The position numbers and the translations under genes were made by a program. Source: Stemphylium vesicarium (lineage: Eukaryota; Ascomycota; Dothideomycetes; Pleosporales; Pleosporaceae). Taken from it: a DNA stretch of 64,000 nucleotides. The notes beneath the pieces were generated by a model. It worked only from the letters and a program-made list of their open reading frames with translations, was not told where the DNA came from and made no database searches. How positions within the stretch are numbered: the stretch's first letter is position 1; every line of letters starts with the position of its first letter. Location: assembly GCA_004380135.1 (NCBI GenBank), contig QXCR01000045.1, forward strand, positions 248,001-312,000. The letters are read 5' to 3'. Positions 34,680 through 46,110 of this stretch are shown here, one piece after another.

Positions 34680-35219
34680 AACGCTGAGTGCTCGGAGATC
34701 ATGGGGGAAACAGTGAAAATCAAGACTGGATCCTGATGCCAAACGAAAGAAAAGTCAGTAGATCACCAAAAAGCAGGATCTCGCCATCTTTTAATGCGCG
34801 CACGTAAACGCTACTGCTCCTGCTTACACCCCGTGCATCTCGGAAATAAGGGTGTTGCTTATAGAATAGCTCTTTTACAGCCTTAATATCACCACAGGGT
34901 CAGCGCGCCAAGAAGCATCGCCTGGGTGTCCTTCACCGGTTAATCAAGCGATGGGAAGAAGATTGGTTGCAGTGCCGAGCCGATAGAGCGAACGAATCCT
35001 ATTGGCATGCGGGTGAGATTTGGAGGGGAACAACGCTCAGCTTCGCGCAGTGGAACGGCATATGGGTCTAGGTCGCAATGTATGCAAGGCGTAACCGCGT
35101 AACTTTACACGCATGGTGAATGTTCGAAAGAAAACGTGGCGCATGTCGACATTGCGATAAGCTGAGAAATTTCTTAATGTTCATCATATTCATCATCAGG
35201 GGGTATAAGATACCACAAC
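34680..35219. other. Intergenic region upstream of the protease-like gene
   Basis: Both flanking genes are on the minus strand. Nothing else is recognised. Confidence 0.4.
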
Positions 35220-36800
35220 TCACAACTCCCTCTTCTTCCTCGCCTCATCCTCCCACTCGGCCGCCTCGCCACCCCTCTTCAAATCCACAAACTCGCCCTC
35301 TTCCTCCAAAGCATCGACATCCCCCTTTTTCTTCGCTTCTTGCAACTCCTCTTCTTCTTTAGCGTCAGCCTCCTTCTGCATCTGCTCATCCACCTCCTGG
35401 CGTTCTACAATCTCCGCCTCTTCGCCGACTTCTCCCGTCAACGGGCCTTCGCTTTCTTCATACCAATCCGTCGACTCAGTCCAATCGATAATCTTCTCCT
35501 TGGCCGTCTCGCTGAGGGTATAGTAACCGGGGTTATTGCGGGGCTCGAACATGGACGTGTGAGCCCATGTTTCCGCCGTAGATTTGTCGTTTACGGCGGG
35601 CATAAAGAACTCCTTCAGAGACCCCTTTGGCAAGTTGCAAAAGGTGCGGTCTTTGCCAGCCACTTTGCCCGTCCAACCATGTTCCTTGTTTTCGCTGTTT
35701 ACGGCGTGGCCCAAGGTGGTGTACATGTTGCAGAAGCCTAGATCTTGCGATGTGGTGAGCTTTGCAATCTTCTCTAGCCGCTTGCGCATTTCCTCGGGGC
35801 GGGCTAGGACACCGACGAACTCAAGATGTGATGTCGCCCACGTCACGCCCTGGCTAATCTGGTCTTTCTTCATGTATGCTGCTGCGCCTCCTGCTGCAAT
35901 CGCTCCAGCAGCTCCGGCAAACATTGCTACTTTGCCGTAGCGCTGCCATAACGGTGCTGCAGCAGCATCCGCGCTTGCAGATGACGACGGTGCAGGTAGC
36001 ATCTTGCTCGTGTCAACCGCACTGGGTGCAGTGTCCTTGCTTCCCCATCCAAAAGCGCCAGCCAGGTTGTTATACGCCGAATACGCAGAGCTTGCAGTGT
36101 TCCAATGCTTCTCCGCGCCATGCGCTACTACACCCGGCGCGATGCCCAAGTATGGCGTGTCAAAGGCGAGAATGCCCTGTATGTAAGGGAACATGAGGGT
36201 CGAGTGCTCAGACAGCGACCCCTCGCCCGTTTGCGAGTTCGACTGCGAATGTATTGGCTGCTCGGCGAGGATCGAGAGGAGTGTCTCAGCCGCGACGATG
36301 CCACCCATAGAATGGCCTACGAGGATGGTGCGGACAGAGGGGTCGACCGTAGGCGAAGGCGTCGAATTGGCGACTTCGAGATCGATGACTTTATTCTGTA
36401 GCCATTCCTTGAACCTTCCAACGCACTCGTGCAAGTCACCTCGCGTCTCGAACTGCGGGTACGTAATGGTAAGGACGGTGACTTTGGGCAGCGCATGCTG
36501 GAGCAGCGCCTTCACATGGCTCGGAAACGTGCGAAAAGTCTCATCTCCGCCCTAAATCGAATATCAGCATGCCCATTGACAATCGATCCCACACCCATGT
36601 TGCCATCGCATGTCCATTAACCATAAATTCCACGCCCATGCTGCCGTCGCATTGCCCACCGCTCAAGCTGAGACAATCGCCGAGAAAGACCACGCAGCCA
36701 TGACGTATCCGCCGCGCTCCGCCTCGTCCCGCTTCACCAGATAAATTGCAAAACGCACCTTGAAGCCGTGAATAAAACACAGCAATAACGTCTTCCTCAT
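35220..36800 (-). CDS. DUF676-type alpha/beta-hydrolase (lipase/serine esterase-like)
   Basis: Two minus-strand exons, 36800-36759 and 36551-35220, give 457 residues. The first exon encodes MRKTLLLCFIHGFK and the second continues GGDETFRTFPSHVKALL, the HGFKG..TF entry of DUF676/PGAP1-like serine hydrolases. The nucleophile elbow is GHSMGG (in ILVGHSMGGIVAAE). A hydrophobic Gly/Ala stretch (VAMFAGAAGAIAAGGAAAYM) may touch a membrane. A histidine in GHAVNSENKEHGW is a candidate for the catalytic triad. The last 100 residues are a highly charged Glu/Lys tail. Known relatives are lipases and membrane-associated esterases; the substrate here is unknown. The intron of 207 nt is longer than others in the window, so a small exon could be missed. 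Confidence 0.83.
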
Positions 36801-37343
36801 CTTCCTCGACTGTGCTCCTGCATGGTGGGGCCAGAGTTAGCGGAAAGGCGGCTGACGATAAGTGTGGCAGCGAGCGAGCGAGCGAGCGAAGCGGGAAAGG
36901 GCCAGCCATTACGTCTGGGGTGCAGCTGCACACCCACTTTCGCTTACCTTGCAGGGGGGTCGATGGTCGGAATGTTCGATTGCCGTCGAGTAGGACCGCG
37001 ATGCATGAACCAAGTCTCGGGGTGTGTAGATGCAAATGTATATGTAAAGGGTTGATATCGAGTGTAGAAAATTGTCAGGCGGAGGAGTCATGTGTTGATG
37101 TGCCGTTTGATTCATCATCTGGTATCAAGTCGCTAACTGTGGAGCTGACCCGACCCTACTTTCTCCCCCCCGTCTATGCTATTGCTATACACAGCGTTTT
37201 TCTTTTCTCATCGCCTTGCTCTCTAATTCCTTCGATCGAATCCACCAATGTGGGTATATAGAACAAAAACAAACATCCCAAACGCCGTGTCGTGAGCCGT
37301 ATAGCCAAAGCTAGAACATAAGAAAAAGCATGTCGCTGTGTGA
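36801..37343. other. Intergenic region
   Basis: It holds the promoter of the DUF676 gene and the 3' side of the GPI-type gene. A GCGA repeat of about five units lies near 36870-36890. No gene is supported. Confidence 0.4.
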
Positions 37344-38105
37344 CTACGCACATGCGACGAAGAACAATGTCGTCGCAAGAAGAGCTGCAGCTGCACTGCC
37401 GAAGGTCTCTTTCGGAGACGAACCATTCGCGACGACGTCGAATGGTGAGCCGCCGCCAGAGTCTGCATTCGATAGCTGAGCGTTCGGCGCCTCCGTCGGG
37501 TCCGCTGGTGCTGAAGTTGGCGGTATGACTATCGTCATGGTCGCAAGCGTGCCAGTCGCATTGGGATCCAAGGTCAAGCCACCTGTCGCTGACTCTGAAC
37601 TCGACGATTGCGCTGAAGTCGATGGCTCATCATCCTCCGTACCTGTTGCAGAACTTGACGAAGTTGGTGTCGCCTCTGTCGCCGAATCGGTGGAAGTCGT
37701 CAACACTGCCTCTGTGCTTGTAGCCGTGCTCGACTCTTTCGTGCTCGTCTTCCCCCCTTCCGAGCTGATTGTCGTGATAGTGATGCCTGGACATAGACTT
37801 TGGATTCCAAGTCCATTTTGGAATACGCCAATGATGCTCAGTTCGCCGGCATCCACATTCTTGCATTTTTCCTTGACGCTGTCTGCAATTTCAGAAAGAC
37901 CCCGCACACAGGCCGCGGTACATGTTGCGCCCGCTTTGAAGTCGTCCGGCACACATCCAGAGATAGATGTAGTATAGACAGTGTCGCACGATGAGGGGAG
38001 GTTGTCGATCCGCGGGATGAAGGACGCAAGAGAGACTGTGGTGGCGGTTGTGGCAGATGCCAGGGCGAATGCCAGTACGGCGGTGCGTAATGATGCAGAT
38101 AGCAT
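37344..38105 (-). CDS. Secreted GPI-anchored-type Ser/Thr-rich protein
   Basis: The ATG at 38105 gives 253 residues. It begins with a signal peptide (LRTAVLAFALASATTATTV). Next comes a cysteine domain of about 90 residues with Cys in SSCDTV, SGCVPD, ATCTAACVRG, KCKN and SLCPG, six or more in total. From about residue 110 the chain is Ser/Thr-rich and likely O-glycosylated. The C-terminus has small residues (NGSSP) before a hydrophobic tail (GSAAAALLATTLFFVACA), the standard layout for GPI attachment. The frame stays open upstream to 38438, but the upstream part has no signal peptide, so the later ATG is preferred. It is probably a cell-wall or plasma-membrane surface protein. It is not a clear CFEM protein. 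Confidence 0.8.
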   Translation of the reverse strand: MLSASLRTAVLAFALASATTATTVSLASFIPRIDNLPSSCDTVYTTSISGCVPDDFKAGATCTAACVRGLSEIADSVKEKCKNVDAGELSIIGVFQNGLGIQSLCPGITITTISSEGGKTSTKESSTATSTEAVLTTSTDSATEATPTSSSSATGTEDDEPSTSAQSSSSESATGGLTLDPNATGTLATMTIVIPPTSAPADPTEAPNAQLSNADSGGGSPFDVVANGSSPKETFGSAAAALLATTLFFVACA

Positions 38106-39748
38106 TGTAAGGTGTGGTGTGGGTATGTGAAGGATAGGCTTTGCAGACCCGTAGGTCTCGCGTGGGTGGGAAAGAACGTATACAGGTGGTACCTGAATGC
38201 CAAAGTTCAGGCGTCGTTCACGAAGCGTGGATCTCCTGGTGGAAGAACGTGTTCCGGGGGGTTCTGAGACGACTGCCGTTTGAATGTGGGAGATGACGTT
38301 TTTGAGACGGCGAGGCTTCTTTGCGGTGTGTGAAGTTTCGAAATGTGCTGACAGTCGACTACAGTGAGGATTCTTGCTGTGATGTTCCGTGACTGTGCGT
38401 TGCCGTGGACAACCGCTTTTCAATACTCTTGCTTTCAAACTTCGCGGAAAGATTGACTGATCTCGAGGGGATACGACGATAATATCAATGCCAAACGACC
38501 AGCGATATCCCTCTTCGAAAAAGACGACTGTAAAGAAGGTGAATGATGCAATCGAAATGCAAACAACGAAATGAACGACTTTGGTTCTTCAGCGCCAGGC
38601 CAGCAAAAGAACGACTTCTTGCGAACGAACGACCGAACGGGTAAGTAGAAACGAGGGACGCGCAGCGTTCACAAGGACAAAAGAAGAGAAGAGAGGCGGA
38701 ACAAGAAAAACGAAGACGGAAAACCAAGGAGAAAGCCGTGATCTTCGTGATATGCAGTCGTCACTCAACAAGCTGGCTTCAATCCGATCCCGCAAAAGGC
38801 ACGACCTACAGCCGGGACCAACACCCTTAAGGCAGATCTACCGTCCTATCCGCATCTCCAGGACCCCTGCCCCTACATTTGCCTCATCACTAGCTCACAC
38901 CTTACCTGACCCCCCACCACGCCCATCCTGTCCATGCTGCACAGCAATTGGCGGATAACACCGAGGGCAGCAGTCCCTGCGAGGCTCCGCAAAGCCTGCG
39001 TGGGCTCCGCATACAAGCAGCGTCAGTGTCGCAAGTGGGCGACACTCTGGTATTCTGAAACGACGGGGTTGAGGCTGGACGTAGCGGGCGCTACCTTGTG
39101 TGGTTTGGGCCAGGGGCGCCTGGGAGGCCCATTGGCTGCGAGGCGAAGCTGCGCAGGCGTTACACGTCGCGAGCGCGCTTCAGATGCAGGTACCCGGTGG
39201 TGCGCAGGACAGGAGACAGAGAGAGAGAAAGAAAGAGACATTGGTGAGAGGGGGTTTCGTGTCGGAGCGCGCGTGGACGTCAATTCAGGCTTCTCGGCGG
39301 CTGCTGAGGTGGCGGGCGGGCGCGAACCATGGCCGCGTGCGACGGTTCTGGCGGCTGCAACGCATGCATGGCTGAGGTACTTGCTTGTTCGTGGTTCACG
39401 CCGTGGAAAGAAGTGAATACAAGCTGTAAATGGACATGCTTGGCTTTTCCTTGGGACGTACGTATGATGCCGTTTGACGTGTGTATGATGGAAATAGACT
39501 CTGACTGCGCTTATACCTTGATGGCGCCGCTAATCCGAGACGTTTGACTTCGTAAACTTCGATCATCCCAGAACATCACCTCGCTTGAGACACGCCATTA
39601 CGAAGTGGCAAGACGGCCATCGCATAAAGACCAAATGTTTCAATATGTTTCTTTAATTGCTTCAATTATAGTTCCCTGATCATCTGCTTTCGGCCCCGCA
39701 ACTCTACAGAACTTTTTCCAGCTCGATCCTGGATGCACGGCTTCCACT
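38106..39748. other. Intergenic region of 1.6 kb
   Basis: No gene is supported. Several short plus-strand frames between 38581 and 39547 are Arg-rich and have no motif. A purine-rich stretch (GAGAGAGAAAGAAAGAGA) lies near 39220-39238. Confidence 0.4.
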
Positions 39749-40854
39749 TCACTCCATCACAATAACGCTCCTGAACCGCACTTTCCCGCTTTCCATGTGC
39801 TTGACGGCATCTTCCACCTTGTCGAAGGGGAACTTCTCAATCATGCACTTGACGCCTTGCTTCTCGGCGAAATCAATGGCTTCCTCGCTGTCCAGTGCGT
39901 GTCCTGACGGCCACCCGTGAACGGAACGGCCGCCCATGATCAAGCCCACGGTGCTGATTGGCACATCACCCACCGGCGCAAGAAGAAGTAGCTTACCCAG
40001 AGGTCCGAGGCCATTGACCAAGGGTCCCATGATCTCCGGGTTAGGTGCTGTAACGACGATGAGGGACGCGCCACCCATCTTCTGGAGACCTTCGGCCGCA
40101 GACTCTTTCGATGTGTCAATGTAGTCTGTCGCTCCAAGCTGGAAGGCGAAGTCCTTCTTGTCGGAAGATGAGGATAAGGCAACGGTGCGGTATCCCATCT
40201 TTCGAGCGTATTGTAGAGCAAGGTGACCAAGTCCACCCAGACCCTGGATAGCTACCGTGTCTCCCTGCTGGATGTTCATCTTTCGGATGCCATTGAAGAC
40301 CGTCACGCCAGCGCAGAGAAGAGGGGCGTACTCGGCGGGGTTCGCATCGGCAGGAATCCGCACTGCAGCCTCGCTGCGAAGCGTGCAGTATTCTGCATCT
40401 AAGTATCATCTACGTCAGGTTTCCATTCCGGTGCGGATAACTCGAATATGAAAGAACAGAGGAAACACTCACATCCGCCATCCTTACTAACGCCGTTGAT
40501 TTGCTCATTCTCGCAGATCTGGAACAAGCCCCGATTGCAAGCCTTGCAAAGACCGTCATGTCCGCCATGCCAGCCTCCGCCAACACGGTCCCCCGCCTTC
40601 CACTTCTTCTCGCCCTCGCCGACTGCAATCACGGTCCCGATGACCTCATGTCCGGGGATGCGGGGAAACGCTTGATCGCCGAAATGGCCTTGTTGGAGAA
40701 AGCTGTCCGAGTGGCAGATACCACAAGCAAGCACCTTTACCAAAACCTCGCCGGTCTTGGGTGCTGAGACGGGAACTTCCTTGATCGTCCACGGTGCGCC
40801 GGCTTTCTCGATGACGACGGCGCGGCACGAGGAGGGGATGTCGGATGAAGACAT
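39749..40854 (-). CDS. Zinc-dependent alcohol dehydrogenase (MDR family)
   Basis: Two minus-strand exons, 40854-40473 and 40398-39749, give 343 residues. The enzyme should oxidise an alcohol or reduce an aldehyde with NAD(P). The catalytic zinc ligands are visible in CGICHSD, the GHE of PGHEVIG, and LLCAGVT. The Rossmann motif is GLGGLGHLALQYA. The structural-zinc loop reads GGHDGLCKACNRGLFQICEN, with three cysteines and Asp in place of the first. An acidic residue also replaces that cysteine in some archaeal ADHs, so zinc may still bind. The intron (74 nt, GTGAGT donor) joins GGYAEYCTL in frame. The closest known types are the bacterial/fungal AdhP-like enzymes. The substrate is not known. 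Confidence 0.9.
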
Positions 40855-41675
40855 CGTGTTATTTTGTCTGCACTTCTTCTAATGCGTATGAGCAAGGTGA
40901 GAGACAATGATTTAGCAAAGCTTGGATAAACTAGAGGGTGGTTGATATACGCAGACAGGAAACAAGGTTATCTTAGCGTTACAGCTGTGATGTCAATGAG
41001 CTGAAGTAGGTAGGTAGGTAGGCACCTAGTTAAGGAGCGAACCGTCGCTACTTTTATCCCACCAACATGACCCTTCTACACATCATCGTTATCACCGGTC
41101 TGTTCGCTTAGACTGCAAGCCACGGGCGACTAATCGTAATACCCGATGCACTAGGCTGGGAAGACGAACACTTATCTCCATGCTACGGTCTCGAACCGCT
41201 GCAACTGCGTCTTGCATCATAATATACTCGTGGATGTAACGCTGCTACCCCGCTAACTCCGCGGCTGAGGTACTGTCATTGGTCGGAGCTACGCCCTCAT
41301 GCTCGACTGCACCTATCCGAGGAAACCCAAATGATCACCAAAACAACCCGCTTATAGCATGCCGATTACGGTATACATCCAAATATTACTCATAGATTAC
41401 TCATAGACGGTGCCCGCACACCACCATCGGAGCTACGCCTTGAAGGGTTTACTGTTACACCGACGGGGCTTCGTAACTCAATGTTATGCACGTAGCCGAT
41501 GGCGTGAGGCGGAGTTCGCGGGGCATGAGAAGCTTCGGTATCGGTTGCTTGACGGCGACATGGATCTTGGCTTCAAAAGGTCTTGGGTGCAGGAGCATGT
41601 TCTGGGTATCATTGTGGTGCTCGTCGCTATGAATCTAATATCTTGATGCTGGAAAAGGCTTTCTTATCAACGACC
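40855..41675. other. Intergenic region
   Basis: It holds the ADH promoter. A GTAG/GTAGG microrepeat lies near 41008-41024, and TACTCATAGAT is repeated in tandem near 41387-41406. No gene is seen. Confidence 0.4.
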
Positions 41676-43364
41676 TCACCAGGCGTCGAAGTTGCCAAAG
41701 CCACCTGTTTTGGCTTTCTTCTTAACAGGCGCTACGTCCTCCTCTTCGTCAATGTATCCGACGATCTTGTCGTCGTCCTGGTTTTGTATGTCTTGCTTTG
41801 CGGCTTGGAGGTACTTTCCTACGCCGAGACCTTCTCCACTGCCGCTATCTACGGTGCCGTCTGCGCGTATGCGCTTCCCGGTCCATGTGGTCTTATCGTC
41901 AGCCGTACCACCTTGTTTCTTGATTTCCTCGGCTTCTAGGTCCTTGGTCTCTTTGTCTTTGCGCTCCTTTTGCCATTCCTCGAAGGGGTCTACGAAGACG
42001 ACAATGTCCAGGATCTCGATGTCATCTACTGGCTTGTCTTTCTCGCCAACCTCGGCGGTCTCCATAGATCGCAGTGTAGTATCCAGTCCTCCCACTACAC
42101 GGGCGAAGATGGTGTGCTTCCGGTCGAGATGCGGGACTGCGCGGTACGTGATGAAGAACTGGCTCGTGTTTGTATTCTTGCCCTTGTTCGCCATGCTCAG
42201 TATGCCCCTCGTGCTATGCCTTTCTGGTCCGTCGAATTCATCTTCAAACGGCTTGCCCCATATGCTCTGGCCACCCCTTCCTGTGCCTGTAGGGTCGCCT
42301 CCTTGAATCATGAAGCCTTTGATATTTCGGTGGAAGATGGTATGGCTGTAGTATCCTTTCTGTGCCAGCTTGACAAAGTTCCATACTGCGCGCGGTGCGA
42401 ATTCGGGGAGGAGCTCGACGTTCAGGTCACCGAGAGATGTGGATATCCGTGCGTAGCCTTTCTGCTTCACGCGCTTCGGCTTGAGCATGTAGTCTTCGTC
42501 GGAGAGGAGGGCGCGTTCGCCCGAGGTGTGCGGAGTGACGCCGGTCGACGTGAAAGACGCTGCGGCTTTACCGGAGGTGTAGACTGCAGAGTTGTACGCT
42601 GGCTTCTTGGGCGCTGCGCTCGTCGCGGCCGCAGTTCCGTTACTGGGGAGGTTGCCGAGAGCCTTCGAGGTTGCCCCGCCCTGCTCCTTGATCTTCCTGT
42701 TTTCGCGCGCCTTCGCAACAGCTTCTTTCGCCTTTAGAATCTTCGCTGCATTGCCCAAAGCGTCCTTGTTCACGCCGCTCTCACTCCCTGCCATGACTGT
42801 GTCTCCATCCTTGACGTGCTTGTATGAGCTAAAGTCTCTCGACTCAATGCTCTGCGGATCTTGCAGTGTGATGATATCCTTGCGCGTGAACTCATCATCG
42901 CTGACCAGGTCCCGCCAGTTCTTTGCTTTGATGTTCAACCTCTCTACCGTATCCCACGCAAACACATTGCCGCTCTTCTTCAGCGCAACGATATGTGTGT
43001 TGTCTGTGAAGACCTTGTATGTGACCGGGTCTACGTATTCGTCATCCTCGTTCTTGGTGAAGTTCAGGGTAATGAGGTCGGCGCGCTTCAATGGCGTTCC
43101 ATCGACGGGGTTCGTGTCGGGGTGTTTAGACAACCAGGTAAGAATATGCGTGAGGTCGAAGATGGTACCCGAGGCGGTACAAACAGGGTCTGTGAAGGGC
43201 TGCAGCGAGACGGCGCAGTAGTTGAACGGAAGACGCTTGAATGTTGAAGCGAGGCCGGCGGCAGAGGCTCGATTTGCGTTGTTTGCGCCGCGCGCATTGC
43301 CGAAGGCGTCGGACGATGACCACTCCGAGTGTGTAATATAAAGCTTGTCGGTTCCCTTGCCCAT
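41676..43364 (-). CDS. PPIL2: U-box cyclophilin, PPIL2-like peptidyl-prolyl isomerase
   Basis: This single exon encodes 562 residues. The start MGKGTDKLYITHSEWSS is typical of the PPIL2/Cyp60 family. A U-box follows at about residues 35-105 (FNYCAVSLQPFTDPVC, then DTNPVDGTPL), giving possible E3 ubiquitin-ligase activity. A cyclophilin domain lies at about 305-470, with FAPRAVWNFVKLAQ, then FHRNIKGFMIQGGDPTGTG and ANKGKNTNTSQFFITY. The catalytic arginine is in the FHRNI context, and the Phe and Gln of the QFFI element are present. The C-terminus is charged and ends GGFGNFDAW. Family members are nuclear and associate with the spliceosome. No intron was needed. Confidence 0.95.
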   Translation of the reverse strand: MGKGTDKLYITHSEWSSSDAFGNARGANNANRASAAGLASTFKRLPFNYCAVSLQPFTDPVCTASGTIFDLTHILTWLSKHPDTNPVDGTPLKRADLITLNFTKNEDDEYVDPVTYKVFTDNTHIVALKKSGNVFAWDTVERLNIKAKNWRDLVSDDEFTRKDIITLQDPQSIESRDFSSYKHVKDGDTVMAGSESGVNKDALGNAAKILKAKEAVAKARENRKIKEQGGATSKALGNLPSNGTAAATSAAPKKPAYNSAVYTSGKAAASFTSTGVTPHTSGERALLSDEDYMLKPKRVKQKGYARISTSLGDLNVELLPEFAPRAVWNFVKLAQKGYYSHTIFHRNIKGFMIQGGDPTGTGRGGQSIWGKPFEDEFDGPERHSTRGILSMANKGKNTNTSQFFITYRAVPHLDRKHTIFARVVGGLDTTLRSMETAEVGEKDKPVDDIEILDIVVFVDPFEEWQKERKDKETKDLEAEEIKKQGGTADDKTTWTGKRIRADGTVDSGSGEGLGVGKYLQAAKQDIQNQDDDKIVGYIDEEEDVAPVKKKAKTGGFGNFDAW

Positions 43365-43782
43365 ATTGAAGGTAATGTATCGCCGAGTGCGAAGTTAGAG
43401 GATTGTTGGGCGAGGCGCGAAATGTTAGAAGCGTCGAGAGGCGACGCGCCGGTAACTTTTGGGCGATCCCACATCTTTAGTGCGACTCCACTCTCCAGGC
43501 CTTGTCGTGCCACAAAGGAACTTGAACACACTCATTCTCCGTCCTTTGACCTGACCTACATACGCGAATGTTCGTACCGATTTGCCATGGCCGGTACGTG
43601 GCGTTTGGCGCTGTCGTCAATTAGTTAAGAGTATGTTGCTCAGCCGCACTCGATCAGCTGGCCTCCCCCCTCAATTACTCAGCATATATATATAGCAAGC
43701 ATACCCACTGAACCGTTGTCTGCCCACACATTCACGTCGTCTCAAAATACTCTTCTATTCTTCTCATCATTGAAATCATATA
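43365..43782. other. Divergent intergenic region, PPIL2 and a HET pseudogene
   Basis: A TATATATATA stretch near 43685-43694 may be the old TATA box of the HET gene about 90 bp downstream. Nothing else is recognised. Confidence 0.4.
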
Positions 43783-44825
43783 ATGCTAACGGTACATGAA
43801 TCTGCTCCTCTGGCGCCTGCTGCCACCGCCAACACACGACTGCTCAAGCTTGAGCTGAACCCATCGCAAAAACTATCCGAGTCTTTAATTTCCGTTCGAC
43901 TTCATAGCACGTCTCTCCAAGATTCTCCGCCTTTCACTGCCGTCTCGTACGTCTAGGCGACCCATCCCCGACTAAGACGATCCTGCTACATGGACAACTA
44001 TTCACCGTCCGTCAGAATCTTTGGGACCTGTTGGCACAGCTACAGCGAGTGCAATACAGCGATTATCTCTGGATCGATTATCTCTGTATCGACCAAACGA
44101 ACATCAGCGAGCGCAGTCACCAAGTCTCCATCATGGGGTCCATCTACACTCAGGCAGCAGAGACCATAGTATGGCTCGGCGCAGCGACCGAAGAAACCGC
44201 CAAAGACATGCAGGACATAACGAAAATGTTTGGAGAGAAAGACTATACGGCCCGGGAACGCTATGCTGGACTTTATGATGAGCTCTTTTCACGGCCCTAT
44301 TGGCGCCGCATGTGGATCCAACAAAAATACTTGCTCTCGAGCAACATTAGCATATGGTGCGGCGAAGGTGCCCTGGAATCTGCCGTATTGTATGGGTAAT
44401 ACAAGTTGCTTAACGGGTCCGGAATAGGTACGAATGGCGGATGGGGTTCCATACAATTTGTGCAGCTTCACAATCTAAGATACTCGGTGGGGATAAATCA
44501 TCGAGGATCTCCCCTGGCGGCCAAGCTCGGGATAACAGTGATTTTGCAATGTGCAGATCCACGAGATCGTGTCTACGCATTGCTTTCGGTGCTTTCTTCA
44601 CAGGAACGTGAGGCATGGGGTATCGAACCAGACTACGCCAAGTCCGCCCAGGATCTCTGCGATGAAATGCATAGAAAATCCGAGGATCATTCGTTCCCCA
44701 TTTGTAGGTATGTTATGGGTGATAATGTTAATGAGAATTTTCTCAAAGTTCTTCGAGATATCTTAGGGCTAGATAAACCACCTGGGAGTGCCTTTGATGC
44801 TCCTAAGCCTTCGAGTCGGCGGTAA
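43783..44825 (+). pseudogene. Disabled HET-domain (heterokaryon incompatibility) gene
   Basis: The reading frame opens at 43783 and reaches the conserved HET motif FTAVSYV. It then meets TAG at 43954-43956, where a Trp-Gly pair is expected. One base is also missing, so the rest continues one frame over. That second frame contains DYLWIDYLCIDQTN, then HQVSIMGSIYTQAAETIVWLG and a RMWIQQKYLLS segment, the core of the HET domain. A further TAA at 44397-44399 interrupts it after ALESAVLYG. The same frame then resumes to 44825 with the usual DPRDRVYALLSVL and PDYAKSAQDLCDEM. HET proteins trigger cell death on fusion of incompatible strains. Two stops and a frameshift indicate loss of function. No intron was found that removes the lesions. 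Confidence 0.85.
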
Positions 44826-45444
44826 AAAGGCAGATTCGTATCTCCCATGGCGCCTTGATATCCCGCTTCTGCACCCAGAGTAACATCATCAGTTACCACA
44901 TTCCCATGGAACTTAACTTTTTTCATAGCACCCAGGGATACATGCGTCAGAGACGAGTGTCTCATACTGTTTTCATATATTCAGCGTGCGCAGCGGATCG
45001 TGTGTAGCCAACAGTGCCGAATCACTGACATTTCGGAACGTTTTCCAGTCGCTATTGCACTGACAAAGAGTTATCGGAGTATTCCACACGTCTTGGCAGT
45101 CTCTTAAGCAAGCACTCAACTACAACACATCATATCTATGACATGTCTCGGGTAAATACATGGCGCCGAACGAACGATAACGATGCACACATCGCACTCG
45201 GGGTCTTCCATTTGTGAATTCCCTGGAATGCTTTCCTCAAGTCGTGCCCGTTGTAAGGCCTCGCCGTCAACTACAACCTTCAATATCGTGATTTCATCAT
45301 CATCATCCAACACCGCACTACCACCGTGCCTACAAAACTATACCATCTGCACTGTAGCCATTTGATTTGTTGTCAACATCCACACATCCCGCTTACTACC
45401 GACAACAGCGACCATATCCACTTCCAAAGCCCAAAATCGCAACA
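44826..45444. other. Intergenic region
   Basis: No gene is supported. The last 150 bp form the leader of the first GX3 gene. An ATC trinucleotide run lies near 45294-45306. Confidence 0.4.
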
Positions 45445-46110
45445 ATGCCTCACAGACGCAACCGCAATCGCGACGTCCCCGGCCCCTTCGAAAACTACGA
45501 CCCCAACCACGCCGACGACTACGTAATAGGCCGCGAACGCAGACCCGATGGTACATACGAGTACTTCTCCGGCCACGTAGATCGACCCGCCGCCGGCGAT
45601 GCTAGACCCGTACCTTCCTTCGAAGAAGCAGGCCGACAAGGGTTCCAGCGAGGCGCACGAGAAGCGCACAACGCGGGGCTATTCCATGGGTGAGTACACG
45701 AGTCCCCCTACCCTTTCATACTCAACAACATGAAAATGGAGTTGGTGGATCTGAACTTGGACTGACAACATATCAGTCTCCACCAAGGCTACAACCGCGG
45801 CGGCCAATACGGTGTCCTGCAAGGCGATCGAGACGCGTATCTTGATGGGTATGGTGAAGGTGGTCGGAGGGGGTACTATGGTGGGTATCAGCTGGGTGCG
45901 TATAATGGGGATCTTGATCAGTATGATGATTTTGTCGAGTGGGGGCATGAGACGCATCCGCACGACTTTGGTAGCTATGGAGATCTGGACGGGGATGAGG
46001 ACGATTATGATGGGTTTGAGGATTATGGACCATTTGGTATGTTTTCTAGACGTGGAGGATATGGTGCGTATGGTGGGTTCGGGGGGTATGGCGGGTGTGG
46101 ATTCTATTGA
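45445..46110 (+). CDS. GX3-repeat, Gly/Tyr/Asp-rich protein, first of a tandem pair
   Basis: Two exons, 45445-45689 and 45777-46110, give 192 residues (GTGAGT donor, ATCAG acceptor, in phase). Residues 1-60 are polar with a YEYFSGHVDRP segment. From residue 66 to 126 every fourth residue is Gly (14 positions) or Ala (74 and 102), an unbroken run of sixteen steps, for example GLHQGYNRGGQYGVLQG. The third part is Asp-rich and acidic, and the C-terminus is Gly/Tyr-rich (GAYGGFGGYGGCGFY). There is no signal peptide or membrane segment. A GX3 repeat is known from Yae1/Lto1-type proteins ('deca-GX3'), but the rest does not match those iron-sulfur adaptors. A second gene of the same build lies 420 bp downstream on the same strand. 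Function is unknown. Confidence 0.75.

Noticed and set aside
38581..39416. Arg-rich plus-strand frames that might be joined by an intron
   Set aside because: No splice pair gives a protein with a domain, and composition is that of purine-rich noncoding DNA.
43951..43980. A possible short intron that would remove the TAG in the HET gene
   Set aside because: It would delete the conserved Trp-Gly of the HET motif, has no branch site, and does not address the later TAA.
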